Under the pieces are notes generated by a model, which worked only from the letters and a program-made list of their open reading frames with translations, had not been told where the DNA came from and ran no database searches. 64,000 nucleotides of DNA from Isoetes taiwanensis (Eukaryota > Streptophyta > Lycopodiopsida > Isoetales > Isoetaceae): the NCBI GenBank assembly GCA_021234155.1, contig JAJEKV010000072.1:4877620-4941619 (forward strand). The letters are read 5' to 3'. The translations under genes and the position numbers were made by a program. The first letter of the stretch is position 1; each line of letters begins with the position of its first letter. Shown in pieces: positions 33,108-44,917 of the stretch.

Positions 33108-33452
33108 CTATCGGTAACCCGTACCAAGTGGTGGCTTAGGGTCCTTGGTCTCTGCAAAATCAAAAGTGGTGCTACAATTACCAAGCTGGCCGGCGGGGAC
33201 ATTATGCCAAGTGAAATAAGACAAGTAAAATAAGCGCTTGAACTTAAATATTGGATTGCACCTTTTATATGTAAGAGTTTGTTTTTGCACTTTGGTTTCT
33301 TCATTATCTGTCTGGGTTCTCTCACTATCTTCAGCCTCAGATTCAGTAAGCACCACTTGTGGCTGCCTTCTCCTTCTGCATGCAAATGCATATTGATCCC
33401 TAGGTTGAAACTCGAAACAAATTTTACAAGGACACAATGGGGGAAAAAACAT
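33108..33452 (-). pseudogene. Ser/Glu-rich upstream piece of the phosphatase gene
   Basis: Minus-strand frame with RRRRQPQVVLTESEAEDSER, then acidic and basic low-complexity residues, ending near a GT donor-like site. It may be an upstream exon of the FCP1-like gene; the connection is not proven. Confidence 0.3.
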
Positions 33453-33549
33453 ATATTATGGTATTACACAAAAACCTTTTAACTGATCGTTTTGCCAAGT
33501 CTTGTGCAAACAAAATTATTACTGAAACGAGTACATATAAATTACATTA

Positions 33550-35318
33550 GACAGCTGTTTTTTTTCCTAGTGCCACGTCTATAGGCACATCCTCATCAAC
33601 CGAATCATCTGACTCACCCTCACTCTCGGGCTCCAGGACCTTTTTGGTCCTGGACCTTGTGAGCCTTGTGATTCGGCTCACAACCTTGTTCACCTGCTTA
33701 TCCACTATATTCGGGTCTTCAACATCCTTATGCGCCCCTGCATCAGCGGTGTTAGAGGAGGCCTTTGTAGAGGTTCTTTGCAGAATTTGGAACTATATTG
33801 TATTTCGGCATCGTCGAACTCTTTGGAATCTGCTTTTGGACCGTGTTGGTGTCTTTTGCCGCGGTGCTTTTCGGTCTTGCGCAATGTCTTCGATTGCTTG
33901 CCTGCGTCTTTGTTCAGCGTCTGGCGCTTCTAATGTACCCACTTGAGGGAAACAAGCGTGTACCTTTTTGGCTGTTCTTGCTTGTGGAGTTCGAGTCCTT
34001 GTAGACTTGTGTCAGGGGGTCCTTTACTAAGAGGTGTTTTGACATGCTTCCTTTTCTGTTGATATTTGGGTTGTAGCTACCACCTCATCTAGGTCAATTG
34101 TCTCAACTATTTGTTTGTGTGCTTTGCCCCGGCATGTAAGGGTTCTGCTTGATTTGTCTTTCCCAATTCCTCCACTAAGCCTCTTTGGGGGCGTTTACGA
34201 GCATTCGAGGCGATTGTGTCTTCTCCATAAGCAAACTTCGAGGCGGTGACATGATATCGTGGCCACATTTCAGCCCGGACTTAGGGTGTAATCATCACGG
34301 AATGCCGGCCGCATGTGGAGCATCGCTCCTCATCTCCAATTGGCAACCTGAATGTCACGGGATAGATGCTCACTGGTGGCCGGCTCTCCTTGTAAGTTCC
34401 CTAAGCTGTTGAGATTACGTAAATCTTTGCTTGGCTTTTGCAAGTTGCACGCCGGTGTTTGCAACCTCGGCAGACTATAGTGGCCACTGTTGAACTATCC
34501 CCTCATCTATTGGGCCACCCCCATTTCAACAAGGGCTTTGAGCATGTACTACGCCATGTCTTTCTCTCTCTCAAGCTCGGTAGCTCGGCGAGCAGGCACC
34601 CACATCGGGGACTGTATTTGCTTGAAGGCGTGAGATGTTGTCTTTAATTTTACGCAATTTCTCTTGAAGCCAAGAAGAAAGCTCCCTTAGCACGGGGACT
34701 GGACAACTAGCTCCTTCTTGGAGACTAAATCAGCCTGCTGCGTGTCTAGGGTTTCACGCAAATCTTTGCATAGGACTTCCAGGCGTGATATGTTCTCCCC
34801 ATAAAACATTGTGTAATTTGTTGGGCCGCGGTCTAAAGCTCTAATGGGGCTGACCTCCTTCTAATTTAATACCGGTGCCTCCCGAACCGGGCCTTTACGC
34901 TATGCTTCGAGGTCTTTGTGGTTTCTTTGAGATTTTTGGCGGCCTCGCCCGCTGGCTGGAGCACGCTTGCGGTTCACTTTTTTAACCTTGCTGGTTGTAG
35001 GCTCTACTCTTTCTGCAAGCTGGCTGCCCAATTAACCTTGAACTTACGTGGATCTGCTTTTGCTTCGAGGCGGTTATTGAATGCAAATAGGTATGATCTT
35101 GTCTTTCTAACTTCTACGTTCTTCAACCCGTCCAGGGTATATTTTGCTTTCGAAGCTCTATTAGAGCTTCTTAGATGCTTCGGCCTCACCTTGTCAATGG
35201 AAGTTTTGCGGGGAATGACCCCGTTGGTATCCCAAACTTCATTGTACTCTGCTGCCGAGAAATGAGGTGCGTTCGAAATTGAGAGGGATGAAGCGCCCTC
35301 GTTTGGCGATTTACGCAT
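33550..35318 (-). pseudogene. decayed nuclear-protein-like gene of the DNA transposon
   Basis: Minus-strand start at about 35,318 (MRKSPNEGASSLSI), followed by a basic region with KVKKVNRKRAPASGRGRQKS. Coiled-coil pieces follow (LEVLCKDLRETLDTQQADLV near 34,750), and the end has KKVLEPESEGESDDSVDED and a stop at about 33,554. Frameshifts separate the pieces. Composition suggests a nuclear or DNA-binding accessory protein; no domain is recognised. Confidence 0.35.
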
Positions 35319-35873
35319 GGAAGTCTTCTTCGGTTCGGCAATCAGCTAGGTCCGGTCTTAAGGGAGCGTTTCTTCCGGCACGGAAGAATGCAAGAAAATC
35401 GAATTAACTGGGGTTGAACCCTAAACCCATTGAAATTTTGTTTTGTTGCTTTTTGCTTACCCGGATAATGGGTTCGTTGGAATTATCTTGCTTGAAAGGG
35501 CGGATCAATCACCTTCTTTACCATGGTTGATCCGTTTTGTATAAAGTGGAAATCGAAAAGCGCAAATTCAGCGGGTTGCTTGGCGGAGTAGAAAGTTGGG
35601 GAAGAAGAGATTTGGAAAAACACAAATTGAAAGTTCGTTCGTTTGTCTAGTGGTTCCAGATTGCGGGGTCGCTTTTCATTCTTTGGGGCTGCAAATGGGT
35701 AATGATTGTATAAAGCACCGGCTAGAGCGAATAGCAGGCAGAATATAGGTGGTACTATATAGGTGAAGGGTGGGAAAAAAATGTATGGCCGGGTGGGAAA
35801 AAATGTATTTTGGGTCTTTGGTCTCAGTCCGGGTCGTTTTTTTTTTTGCTACCCACCAAAGATACTTTCACCC

Positions 35874-37318
35874 TATTATTAACAAAGGATAATTAAGCTA
35901 AATACCCTTGGGAAGGCGCCACGGCCAAACCCGATTGGCCAGCATGGTGAATGCTATTTTGGACCAATAAGGTGGATCACCACCCCATATCCACCATAAT
36001 CGACTGGTGGCCTACCTTGTGATTGATTGGCGCCAACTTGCCCAAGTACTTGCACCGTGTGATCAGTGAGCAGCATCGAGTTTGAGGAAGGATGGAGGCA
36101 CAAGCGATAGCGGTCGAGCAGGAATACGGTGGGTGGTTAGTGTAGTTGAGAATTCTAGGGTGGCGCCCCTTTGGGCACTTATTGTGTGTGTCTTGTGCGC
36201 TCTCGTGTTTTTGGTGGTAGGAACTAACCCGCCGTTGTAAAGGTAAGTCTCTTTATATTTTTTGATTGGTTTTGCTCTCAAAGGATGGAGTGATAGTTCT
36301 TTGCTTAGTTAGCACTCGGAGATGGGGATTACGGGGTAGAGACCTCGAGCCCATATATTGTAGTATGCTCCTAGATAGAGGCCACAGTATTATCCCAATA
36401 GTTGCGGCTGTGTACAAGAGACCCTTAGAGATTACCGGTAGATGCTTTATGGTGCGGCTTAGCACCGAGGAGAAGGGACACCGGTGGTGAAGTGGGGTGG
36501 GGTCTTGCACGAACATAAAAGGCTCACGAGACTCCCTCTGATGGGCTAGGCGATGGCCCGGTCGCGTAGAGGGCGGGTATGGGTCGACACTCCACAGGTG
36601 TAGTGGTGTGACCGGTATGGGGCACCATGCACTTTGAGTAGATTTAGGGTGAGTAAGTTGGGTATGGATGCGGGGTGGCTGATGTGGCGCGTATTCTCTA
36701 GCTCACCCATGGAACCCTTGTGATCTGGAAGGGGCGCTTCCCTCGACCTGCCTCATCGGGCCCAGGGGTGTCATGAACCTGGGTAGGCTCGGCGAGGGGT
36801 GATACCTCGAGCACTGCGTCTCAGGAAGGCTATAAGCGAAGCCATAAGCGTGATTCGACCCATCGCAAAGTGTGCCTGGGAGGCGGATGGAGTGGACAAC
36901 CCTAGCCAATGTTCTATGCCAGCCAACGCCATGTCAAGATTCGGTGCGCTGATCTCTTGAGACCTAGCCGTCGGTCGATCCTCAGCGAGTGCGAGCGGGG
37001 TAGAACCATGGGTTTGGGGTGTTTTTCTTAGGTTTAGATGTATATTCTTTGCCGTTGGTATTTGGATGGATGCTCCACCCTTCGTGGTGGTTATTTATAT
37101 GTGATTTATCTTTGTGTGCTAACCCTTGTATTCAGCTTGGCGTAGGAGCCCCATTGGCGTGGGCGAATGACCCCTTCGTGTCCTTCTTTTCGGGCATCAT
37201 ATTATAGATGGCCGAAATAGGCCGGAGGGCCACGCTCATGGCGAGTTGGTCGCCATGGGAGGGAAAGTCCAGTATGTATCGACGCGTGGTCGTATATGTT
37301 GAGGCGTCCGCGATCGCC
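35874..37318 (+). repeat. 3' LTR of element A, part 2, indel-rich
   Basis: Continues the LTR from ATTAACAAAGG to ...GAGGCGTCCG. Unlike part 1, it differs from the 5' LTR by dozens of 1-5 base indels (CACCTGGCC to CACGGCC; ACCTGTGTG to ACCGTGTG). Such clustering is odd for halves of one LTR. Confidence 0.85.
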
Positions 37319-37337
37319 CCTCCTTTCACCGCAAATG

Positions 37338-38923
37338 CGTAGCGGCTCACGAACATATCGACGCTTTCGGACATTATACATGCGAGGGGACTTCCCCTCC
37401 CATGGCAACCAACTCACCATGAGCGGGGCCCTCCGCCTAACTTCGGGCCATCTATAAGAAGATGCTCAAGTGAAGGACACAGAGAGGGTCATTCGCCCAC
37501 GCCTTCAATGGGGCTCCTACGCCGTGAAGCGTGAATACAAGGTTAGCACAAAGCATAATCATATCATAATTTACCACCACGAGGGGTGGCACATCCATCC
37601 AAGTGACAACAACAAAGAATATGCATTTAATACTAAGGAAAACACCCAAACCCATGGTTCTACCCCTGCGACTCGGTGAGGATCGATCGACGGCTAGGGT
37701 CTCAAGAGGTCAGCAGACCAATCATGACATGGTGTTATCGGCATAGAACATCTGGGCCAGGGTTGTTGTCCATCCCCCTGTGCACACTTTGCGATGAGTC
37801 CAATCATGCTATGGCATCACTATAGCCTTCCGGACACGCAGACTCAAGGTATCACCCTTCGAGCCTACTCCAGGGTTCATGAAGCCCCATCCGATGAGGC
37901 AGGTCAGGGAAGTGTCCCCTTCCAGGATCACAATGGTTCCATGGGTGAGCTAGAGAATACGTGCCGCATCAGCGACCCCCGCATCCGTACCCAACTTACT
38001 CACCCTAAATCTACTCAAAGTGCAAGGTGCCCCATACGGGTCACACCTCTACACCCAGGGAGTGTCAGACCCATACCCGGCCCTCTACGTGACCGACTAT
38101 CAGGCCTAGCCCACTGTAGGAGTCTCATGAGCCTTTTATGTTCGTGCAAGACCCCACCATCACTTCACCACTGTGTCCCTTGTTTGGTGCTAAGCCATTC
38201 CATAGCATCCACGACTCGGTGGTCTCTTGTGCACAGGCCAAAATTAACGGGAAATACAGGGATCAGCCTAGGAGTATACTACTACCACGGCTCAGAGGTC
38301 TCTACCCCCCTTAATTCCCCCATTTCCAGAGCAATACTTATGCAAAGATCTATCAATCCATCCTTTAAGATCAAGACCAGAATCAGAAATAAAGAGAACT
38401 CACCTTTACAATCAAGGGTTAGTTCCTACAAGTAAAGCACAGAGAGAACAAACGAAACAAACACAACAAGTGCCCAACAGGGGCGCTACCCTAGAATTCT
38501 CAAGCTATACTAACCACCCACCTGAGTTTCTGCTGGAACCGTTGTCATTTGGTGCTTCCATCTTCCTTGGGCTTGGCGCTCAGCTCTGGCTACTCAGGTA
38601 AAGGTGCTTGGCAAGGTGGGCGCTCAGCTCCTGCTCCTCTTGGACGATTTTGGGAGTCAATTAGGGATAGGGGTCAAGTTGATGGCCCAATTTGGAAGTC
38701 CCCATGCTGGCCAATCGATTTAGGCCAGGTGGCGCCTTCCCAAAGCATTTAAACATTAATTCTTTAATCTTAGGTTATTATCCTTAATGGTTTAAATTAG
38801 CATAGCTAATTTAATCCCTTTTAGGTCAACCCTCTAGGTTACAATACCCATGGTGGCGTACCTTTACTGGGTGACGTGTCAATATATTTATACTTATACT
38901 GTATAAATACTTGGAACGTCACA
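37338..38923 (-). repeat. inverted LTR of the A/B family
   Basis: Minus-strand LTR ending ...ACTTGGAACGTCACA at 38,923, homologous throughout to LTR B, with many substitutions. Its inner end (about 37,338) faces the end of A's 3' LTR across some 20 unexplained bases, so two LTRs lie tail to tail. Right flank AAATCC is not a polypurine tract, so it is a 5' or solo LTR whose internal part is gone. Confidence 0.85.
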
Positions 38924-39200
38924 AAATCCAAACCCTATTTCGCAGCAAAGGATTTCTTCTGTGCCCGCCTTTCCATTTTCGAATTTGGGTGGGGATAATA
39001 TGTGGACTAATGGGCTGGAATCGCCTGCCAGTGCAAATATGACGCAGTTAGCACAATATGTTGCTATCGGAGAAGTATCAGGCAGTGTTTTAAGCTCCAG
39101 ACCAGAATCATCGTTGCCTCTTTCGCCAGCCTTTAGTACCGGATTTGGGTTCTCAAGCAGAATGCAGGCTTATGTTTCAGCAGCTTTGGCAAATGCATAG
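38924..39200 (+). pseudogene. C-terminal host coding fragment, 3' side of insertion
   Basis: A single frame is open from the LTR edge to TAG at 39,200: NPNPISQQRIS, then NMWTNGLESPASANMTQLAQ, SSRPESSLPLSPAFSTGFGF and SRMQAYVSAALANA. It reads as a Ser/Pro-rich plant protein C terminus and is followed by a 3' UTR-like stretch containing a short duplicated segment (39,174-39,230 against 39,253-39,300). I do not recognise the family. It may pair with the piece at 16,144-16,472. Confidence 0.45.
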
Positions 39201-39503
39201 GATTTTTCTTTTTCAGATCCTAGGTCCTGATTTTCTTCCTGGCTACTAGAAATGTTTCAGCAGCTTCGGCAGATGCACAGGATTTTTCTTTTCCAGGTCC
39301 TAATTTTCTTCCTGGTTACTAGAACCTCCCTTTTTTCTCTTTGTATATACACACACTTTGCAGTCTAGAGCTGGCCGAGCGATCCGAGACATCAAAGCAA
39401 AAACCAATTTTGTCTATGCATCCCAAGGCGAGGCAGTTCTCAACAGTAATCCCTTCTTTTTTGAATTTTCTTCTTTTGAATTTCATATACAATCACATAG
39501 AAA

Positions 39504-39531
39504 GCCCACCAACGGTGGGCAATTTTCTAGT
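39504..39531 (+). mobile_element. Helitron 3' terminus
   Basis: Hairpin GCCCACC-AAC-GGTGGGC (39,504-39,520), six bases, then CTAGT (39,527-39,531). It has the same architecture as the end at 3,434 but different stem bases, so it is a different subfamily. The 5' end was not identified. Confidence 0.6.
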
Positions 39532-39571
39532 ATACAAAATAAAATGTTTTTAGGTGTTTTAAAATCTTCTA

Positions 39572-40080
39572 GAATGTTGTAGAACAAAATTGTAGAATGT
39601 TTTAGATGATCATGGGCAAGCACCTTAGTCCAAAATAGAAAGTTCACAAAAAAATATTGTAAAGAGATGCTTCTAGCAAAATAGAATGTTGTGAAGTGTT
39701 CTAGAATGTTCCAGATGCTAATGGGTAAGTATCTCAGTCCAAAAATAGAAAATTATAAAACTGTTACAAAGGCTGCTCCAAGCAAAGTAAAATGGTGTGG
39801 AGTGTTCTGGAGTGTCTTAAAAGGTTCCAAAAAAAACTACAAAGAGGGCCAATCAAACTAAAATGTTATACATGTTCTAGAATGTTTTAAAATGCTCATA
39901 GATAAGCACCTCAATCCAAAAATAGAATATATATTATCAAAAGTATTGCAAAGAAAGTATTGTAAAGTGCTCTCGAACATTCTGCATGCTCATAGATGGG
40001 TACACCAATCCAACAACAGAAAGTTTTTAGAAATGTTGCCAAATGCTCTAGAATATGCTAACATGGGTAAACCCCTAAAC
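39572..40080. repeat. degenerate ~110-bp tandem repeats (about 4 units)
   Basis: Each unit has TTCTAGAATGTT, then GCTCATGGGTAAGCACCTCA, TCCAAAAATAGAAA and an A-rich part ending near GTTGTAAAG. Copies have diverged by indels. Confidence 0.7.
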
Positions 40081-40189
40081 TTAGCGTTGAAAAATATAGG
40101 TGAGCTTCTTAACTACTGCTCTACAATGCTCTCAGCTCTAATAGCTATAACTCTACAATCCCTTGGACATTGACCAGTATGTGTTGATT

Positions 40190-40862
40190 TGACATTTGAA
40201 ATTAGTAGTAGGTATGAGCACACTCCTCGTGCATGATACTTTGGAATTGGTAGTAGGTGTGAGTAAGTTTCTAGTGGGTGATACTTTAGAATTGGTAGTA
40301 GATGGGAGTAAGCTCCTCATAAGTTGATTATGCATGTTGAGTAACATTGATAAGCTCCTCATAGGTGATAGTGGTAGGTGTGAGCAAGCTCCTCATACTT
40401 TGGCATTGCTAGTAGGTGTGAGTAAGCTTCTCATGGGTGATACTTTGAAATTAATAGTAGGTGCGAGTCCTCATAAGTGATACTGTAGAATTAATAGTAA
40501 GTGTGCATAAGCTTCTCATGGGCAATACTTTGAAATTAGTTAGTAGTATCCTCATGGATTGATCAATGGATGTTGAGTAACGTGGGTATGTTTCTTGAAC
40601 ATATAGGTGTTGACTAACATGTGTAAACACTTCAAACTTGACAAGAACAAAGAATATGCGCGAGTAAGCTCCTCATGGGTGATACTTATATTGGTAGTAA
40701 GTGGGAGTAAACTCCTCATGGGTGATACTTTAGAATTGGTAGTAGGTGCGAGTAAGCTCTCCACGAGTTGACACATGGATGTGAGTGATATAGATAGGTT
40801 CCTTGAACATATAAGTATTCACCAACATGTGTAAACTCCTCAAACTTGGCAAGAATAAACAA
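40190..40862. repeat. degenerate ~60-bp minisatellite
   Basis: GGTGATACTTTGGAATTGGT followed by AGTAGGTGTGAGTAAGCTCC recurs about eight times. A larger unit (AACATATAGGTGTTGACTAA ... CTTGACAAGAA) is also repeated at 40,598 and 40,808, giving a higher-order pattern. Confidence 0.75.
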
Positions 40863-41386
40863 AAAGCAAAAAGAGAGAGGATAGAGAAGAGATCGAGGGT
40901 GCACAAGAGAAAATTGTCCAAGTCGAGGCCGACAAATTGTCCAAGCCAAGGCCTCGATCTTGTTAGTGAAAGGCTCTTTTCCAAACCGAGGGCGAGGAGT
41001 TAGTGCCAAAGAAAAGAGTCATTTTTATTGCTTATAAAGTTTTGAAAATTGATGTATTTTGTACTAGATATTCTTATTTTTAGGGGTTTTATCTTCAAGG
41101 CCAAAGATTTACACTACATATTCTAGGTCGATCATGGGGATTTGGTGATAAAGCACGATTTGCCACATTAGTCATTTCAATGTTAAGCATGGTATTTGTG
41201 TTCACAAATTCACACCTTTGATGTCAAGTTAAATACAAGTCGCCAAATAAGGTGCATTCAAAAAAGAGAAATCGAATGGGGGAGTTGCTGATAAAGGACC
41301 TCACTCGTGGAACAGAGAAACATAAAAGGGCTGAACATTACCGACCATTTCATTTTGATCTGGAAAATAAAACAGAACAGCTTATA
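40863..41386. other. 3' flank of the ABCD gene, no other feature
   Basis: AT-rich sequence between the minisatellite and the transporter stop codon. It should contain the transporter's 3' UTR and polyadenylation region on the minus strand. Nothing else is recognised. Confidence 0.4.
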
Positions 41387-44300
41387 TCATGGCATCATAT
41401 CCCAGTTTGTTCCATCGCCATGAAGTCTAAGGCAGCATTTGTGCAAGCGTTGGAGACTTGTTCTATGACCCACACTAACAATTGAAATCCCCATGTTCTG
41501 CATTCGGGTATACAGAAACGCCTGTGATGTAAAATGAGTTAATACTGCAATAGACAATTTGGAGATCAACTGTGTCTTTCACTATGTTATTCAAGTGGAT
41601 ATTACCTCATTCTCTTCGTCCACTGCACTGGTGGCTTCATCTAAAAGTATGAGTTTTGGTTGGCATATTAGAATTCGTGCAATTGCAATTCGTTGTTGTT
41701 CACCCAAAGACAGCATGCTGGACCAATCAGCCCTTGAATCTAAACTGTAACGGGCTGCCACACTTTCCAAATGCACTTGGTGCAAAATATCCATTAACTC
41801 TGTATCAGTGGGCTGGGAAAATACGGGACCAGTCAAATTTGCATTGCCTGGAACAACATGTGCATGTTAGTTTGTAATACTAAAAACCACTTAAGTCTAG
41901 TCAATTTAACACATCATACATTGGTCATCAGATGTCACAAACAGGTTGTCCACGCTCCATACAGGGTACAAAAGCTGCTGTCTTAATGTCCCAAGGGCCA
42001 TATAAGGTTTTTGTGGACAGAAAAATATTTGTTTGGCTTCTGTAGAATCAAAGCATATCCGAACAGTTCCTGCTCCATAATGCCAAAGACCAGCAATTGT
42101 TCTGAGAAGTGATGTTTTGCCACAACCACTTACTCCAGTTATCTACATGTTTCAAAGTTACATGGAAAAACAAAATCTCTCAATTTATGATATGAGGACC
42201 TTAACTTAAAAGTAAATTAACATACCATCATATTGTCACCTTCATGTAACACAAAAGATAAATCTCTCACCAATGTTGAACCACATGGGGTCTGTACAGT
42301 TAAATTTTCCACCTGAAGAAGAGGTGCTATATTATTTGAAAGAAGAGAATAATCACTTTCATATAGGATGAGAGGTTGTTTGCCAGTTATATCACTCTCC
42401 AATAATGGTGGCAGCTTTCTTGAATGTACTTCTAATGCCTCACAAAATTCACCTGCAAAACCTTGAGAGAATCAACAAAAGGCTATCATGCACAACTTAT
42501 CCTATGAAGCAGCGAAGAAGAATTAAGCTGTCTCTTTCTGCAGCCTACAAACTTTTACTCTGAAAAAAATTGTAAATAGGTTTGAAAACTATGAGGGCAC
42601 TTATTACTGATTTGAGGAGCCAATCCTTAGCCCGATTATGTGACTGGTATTGTAAAAGTAAGTTACAATAATGCCTTATGGTTTTACTTGTTCAAGTTCA
42701 AGTAGGATCTATCATTGACTGGTATTGTAAAAGTAAGTTAGGGGGATCATTGGCTTATCTTTCTGCTTCTCTCATTTTTCTCCTTTAGGCACAAAAGTTT
42801 TTCAAATGGCCAATTGTTAGCTATGCTGGAAATGCAGCTTCATGGCGATCTCTTTCAAACATAATTTTAGCAATCCTCCTTTGCTTCCAATACAACATTG
42901 AAAGTACACGATAGAAGTAGTTACCCAATCTGTGAATTACAGCGGAGAAACTGCATAGATACTCAAAGTTTGACACAATGATGTTGACTGCACGGTATAT
43001 CCTGAAGAATGCCTGTTCACTTTGAGTAACAACTCCCATCTCAATTTTCCCCATGAAGTATAGAGGAGAAACTACGGCAGCTGGTAGAAGGCTGATTATT
43101 GAACCAAATGGGAACTTAAACATCTCCAATTTGAATGAAGCTATAATTTGTTTCTGTCATGTGATGAACTATTAGAATAGATGCAAATGCCATAAATCAG
43201 AGACCAAGGAATATAAATAGGGCCTACGTTTTATTGTATATTACTTTCAATAAGAATAGGCGAATTATCAAAAAGAATGTCTGAAAATTCTTAACCAGAC
43301 CTCCCCTATCTTCAACACTTTCCTCTTCAATGCCTATACCATGTGAGAGTCAAGTTTGTGGATAATGTTTAATAAATGGCTCGTCTAAAGACTATAAATT
43401 ATGAATCAGACAAGGAATGCACTTGATATAGTCAAGCGGACTTTCTTTCGTGAACGTTTTTCTAATATACAGTCTAAAAAGGCAGAGTAAGAAAAGAAGA
43501 AATCCATACCATAGAATTTTGGAAAGATTGGCTGAAAAAGCCCAAAAGAATATTCATCTCAACATGTTCCCCACCATAGAACGCAATAGATTCAGCATTT
43601 TCCCGTATCCTCATCAATCCATAACGACAGTCTGCCTCCCATCTTTCGTGCATACGTTTGAGATGGACTAGATTCTGCAATCACCCGAGACAAATAGATG
43701 GTTCAATATACAGCTTAGATAGACTAGAAGTGCTACATATTGATGATTTAACCTTCCCCAATGCAATCATTATTGCAGTTCCGCCAATTGAATAAGCTAG
43801 CAATACTGCACATAAAGGTGGATATATGCAATATAATATTGCGCTAAAAGATATCACATCCATTATTGCATCAACAACAAACATTGCAAACATCATAGCA
43901 GTTGTCGAAAATGATGTAAGGTCATCAACAATTCGTTGATCAGGGTTGTCAATGAGAGGGTGCTGTTGTATGCTATAAAATGCCCTATGCCCCAGATATA
44001 GCTGTAAATAGTATTTTGTCATCCATGCCCTCCATTGTAGAGCGAATTCCCTCCTAGTATAATTACGTAAGACATAAACCTACAAGCAACGATGTAGAAT
44101 CCATTTGAGCATATGTTGGTCATGAGAAATGCAGCTTTACATGTTTTCTTACTCACAGGAACAATAACAATAATAGATTCCAAGTACTTGATAAGCTGTC
44201 TTAAGAACAAGTCCTTATTTTTGCCTACAGGAGCGAAAATTTTCTTTCATCAGCAATCATATTGTTTTACAAGCTTAGAATCAAGTTACCTACTTGCTAG

Positions 44301-44879
44301 TGCATTCACGAAATTCCGATGAACAAAGCTCAATTGAACATTGAGGGAAGTTGTAGCGACGGTAAGGAGTAAAATTGCCAACACGCGAAATAATGCCTGG
44401 ACCTTATGTTCAGACTTGCAGTATGGCAAAATAATTTTCCAAAACCTCTTGACAAGCAATTCCATATCTGTATTTTCCTTCTGCTAGTTAATGTGTAAAA
44501 ATTGTAAAAAATAATGTCCTAAAGTAAAGGGTAATCTGAAACCATAAGATATAATAATTACCTGTGCATTAGAAGATTGGATTAAGACATCACCATCACC
44601 AACCCACCATGCAGATTCCGGAATTGAAGCTGTAGCCTTTAGATTATCCAAAATTTTGGAACTCCATTGTGCATGGCATTGGCAAGATCTTCTGATACTC
44701 GGCTTACTTGATATAGACTTGAAAACCCAAGAGCGATTAGGATGTATCTGCAATCCTCTGTACTGGCTTGAATGATCCATGAAGAAAAGACGCTTGTGAA
44801 ATGCATGATCCCTGTCAAATCCAAATGTACGAGGCGTGGGAAATTTCCGAACTTGATAATTGTACATGGGCAAATACAT
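41387..44879 (-). CDS. ABCD2-like: ABCD2-like half ABC transporter, 10 exons, 706 aa
   Basis: Minus-strand exons, in order: 44,879-44,562; 44,480-44,294; 44,224-44,157; 44,079-43,753; 43,674-43,510; 43,153-42,925; 42,452-42,226; 42,142-41,920; 41,847-41,606; 41,521-41,387. All have GT-AG borders and phases that join, giving 706 residues. The N terminus ([20 protein letters not shown]) is basic and Ser-rich, like a plastid transit peptide. The membrane domain has [45 protein letters not shown] and [18 protein letters not shown]. The ATPase has Walker [14 protein letters not shown], signature [13 protein letters not shown], Walker [13 protein letters not shown] and switch [12 protein letters not shown]. 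All key residues are present, so it should be a functional half-size transporter forming dimers; peroxisomal relatives move acyl-CoAs. The plastid-type assignment and substrate are inferred. An in-frame stop lies just upstream of the ATG, and the -3 base is A. Confidence 0.93.
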
Positions 44880-44917
44880 TGTTTCAGACTCTCAAACTCC
44901 AGAACTAGAGATCGGTG

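Larger units (their letters stand above)
28115..35873. mobile_element. 7.76-kb TIR DNA transposon with captured or accessory genes
   Basis: The ends are inverted repeats of about 28 bases starting GGGTGAAAGTAT (left 28,115; right end ...ATACTTTCACCC at 35,873) and continuing GGTGGGTAGCAAAA on both sides. It splits the LTR at GGGAT-TATT-ATTAAC, leaving TATT on both sides. Because the site is an ATT repeat, the duplication could be 3 or 4 bases. The left half reads on the plus strand (a decayed transposase-like gene); the right half reads on the minus strand (an FCP1-like phosphatase and a second decayed gene). The superfamily is not assigned: the TIR start and short duplication are compatible with PIF/Harbinger or another short-duplication group. 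Confidence 0.85.
16473..37318 (+). mobile_element. Ty3 chromovirus A carrying histone H3 and extra ORFs
   Basis: Order on the plus strand: LTR (16,473-18,104), initiator-Met primer site, ORF1, H3-like gene, ORF3, ORF4, gag, protease-RT-RNase H, integrase-chromodomain, polypurine tract, 3' LTR (27,946-28,114 and 35,874-37,318, split by a DNA transposon). Without that insertion the element is about 13.1 kb, long for a chromovirus because 4.5 kb of extra genes precede gag. RT and integrase motifs are complete, but gag carries several frameshifts and pol one, so this copy cannot move alone. No target duplication was found; the right side is fused to an inverted LTR. Confidence 0.9.

Noticed and set aside
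16468-38928. Target-site duplication for element A
   Set aside because: Left flank GTCGT and right flank AAATC (after the inverted LTR) do not match, so none can be claimed.
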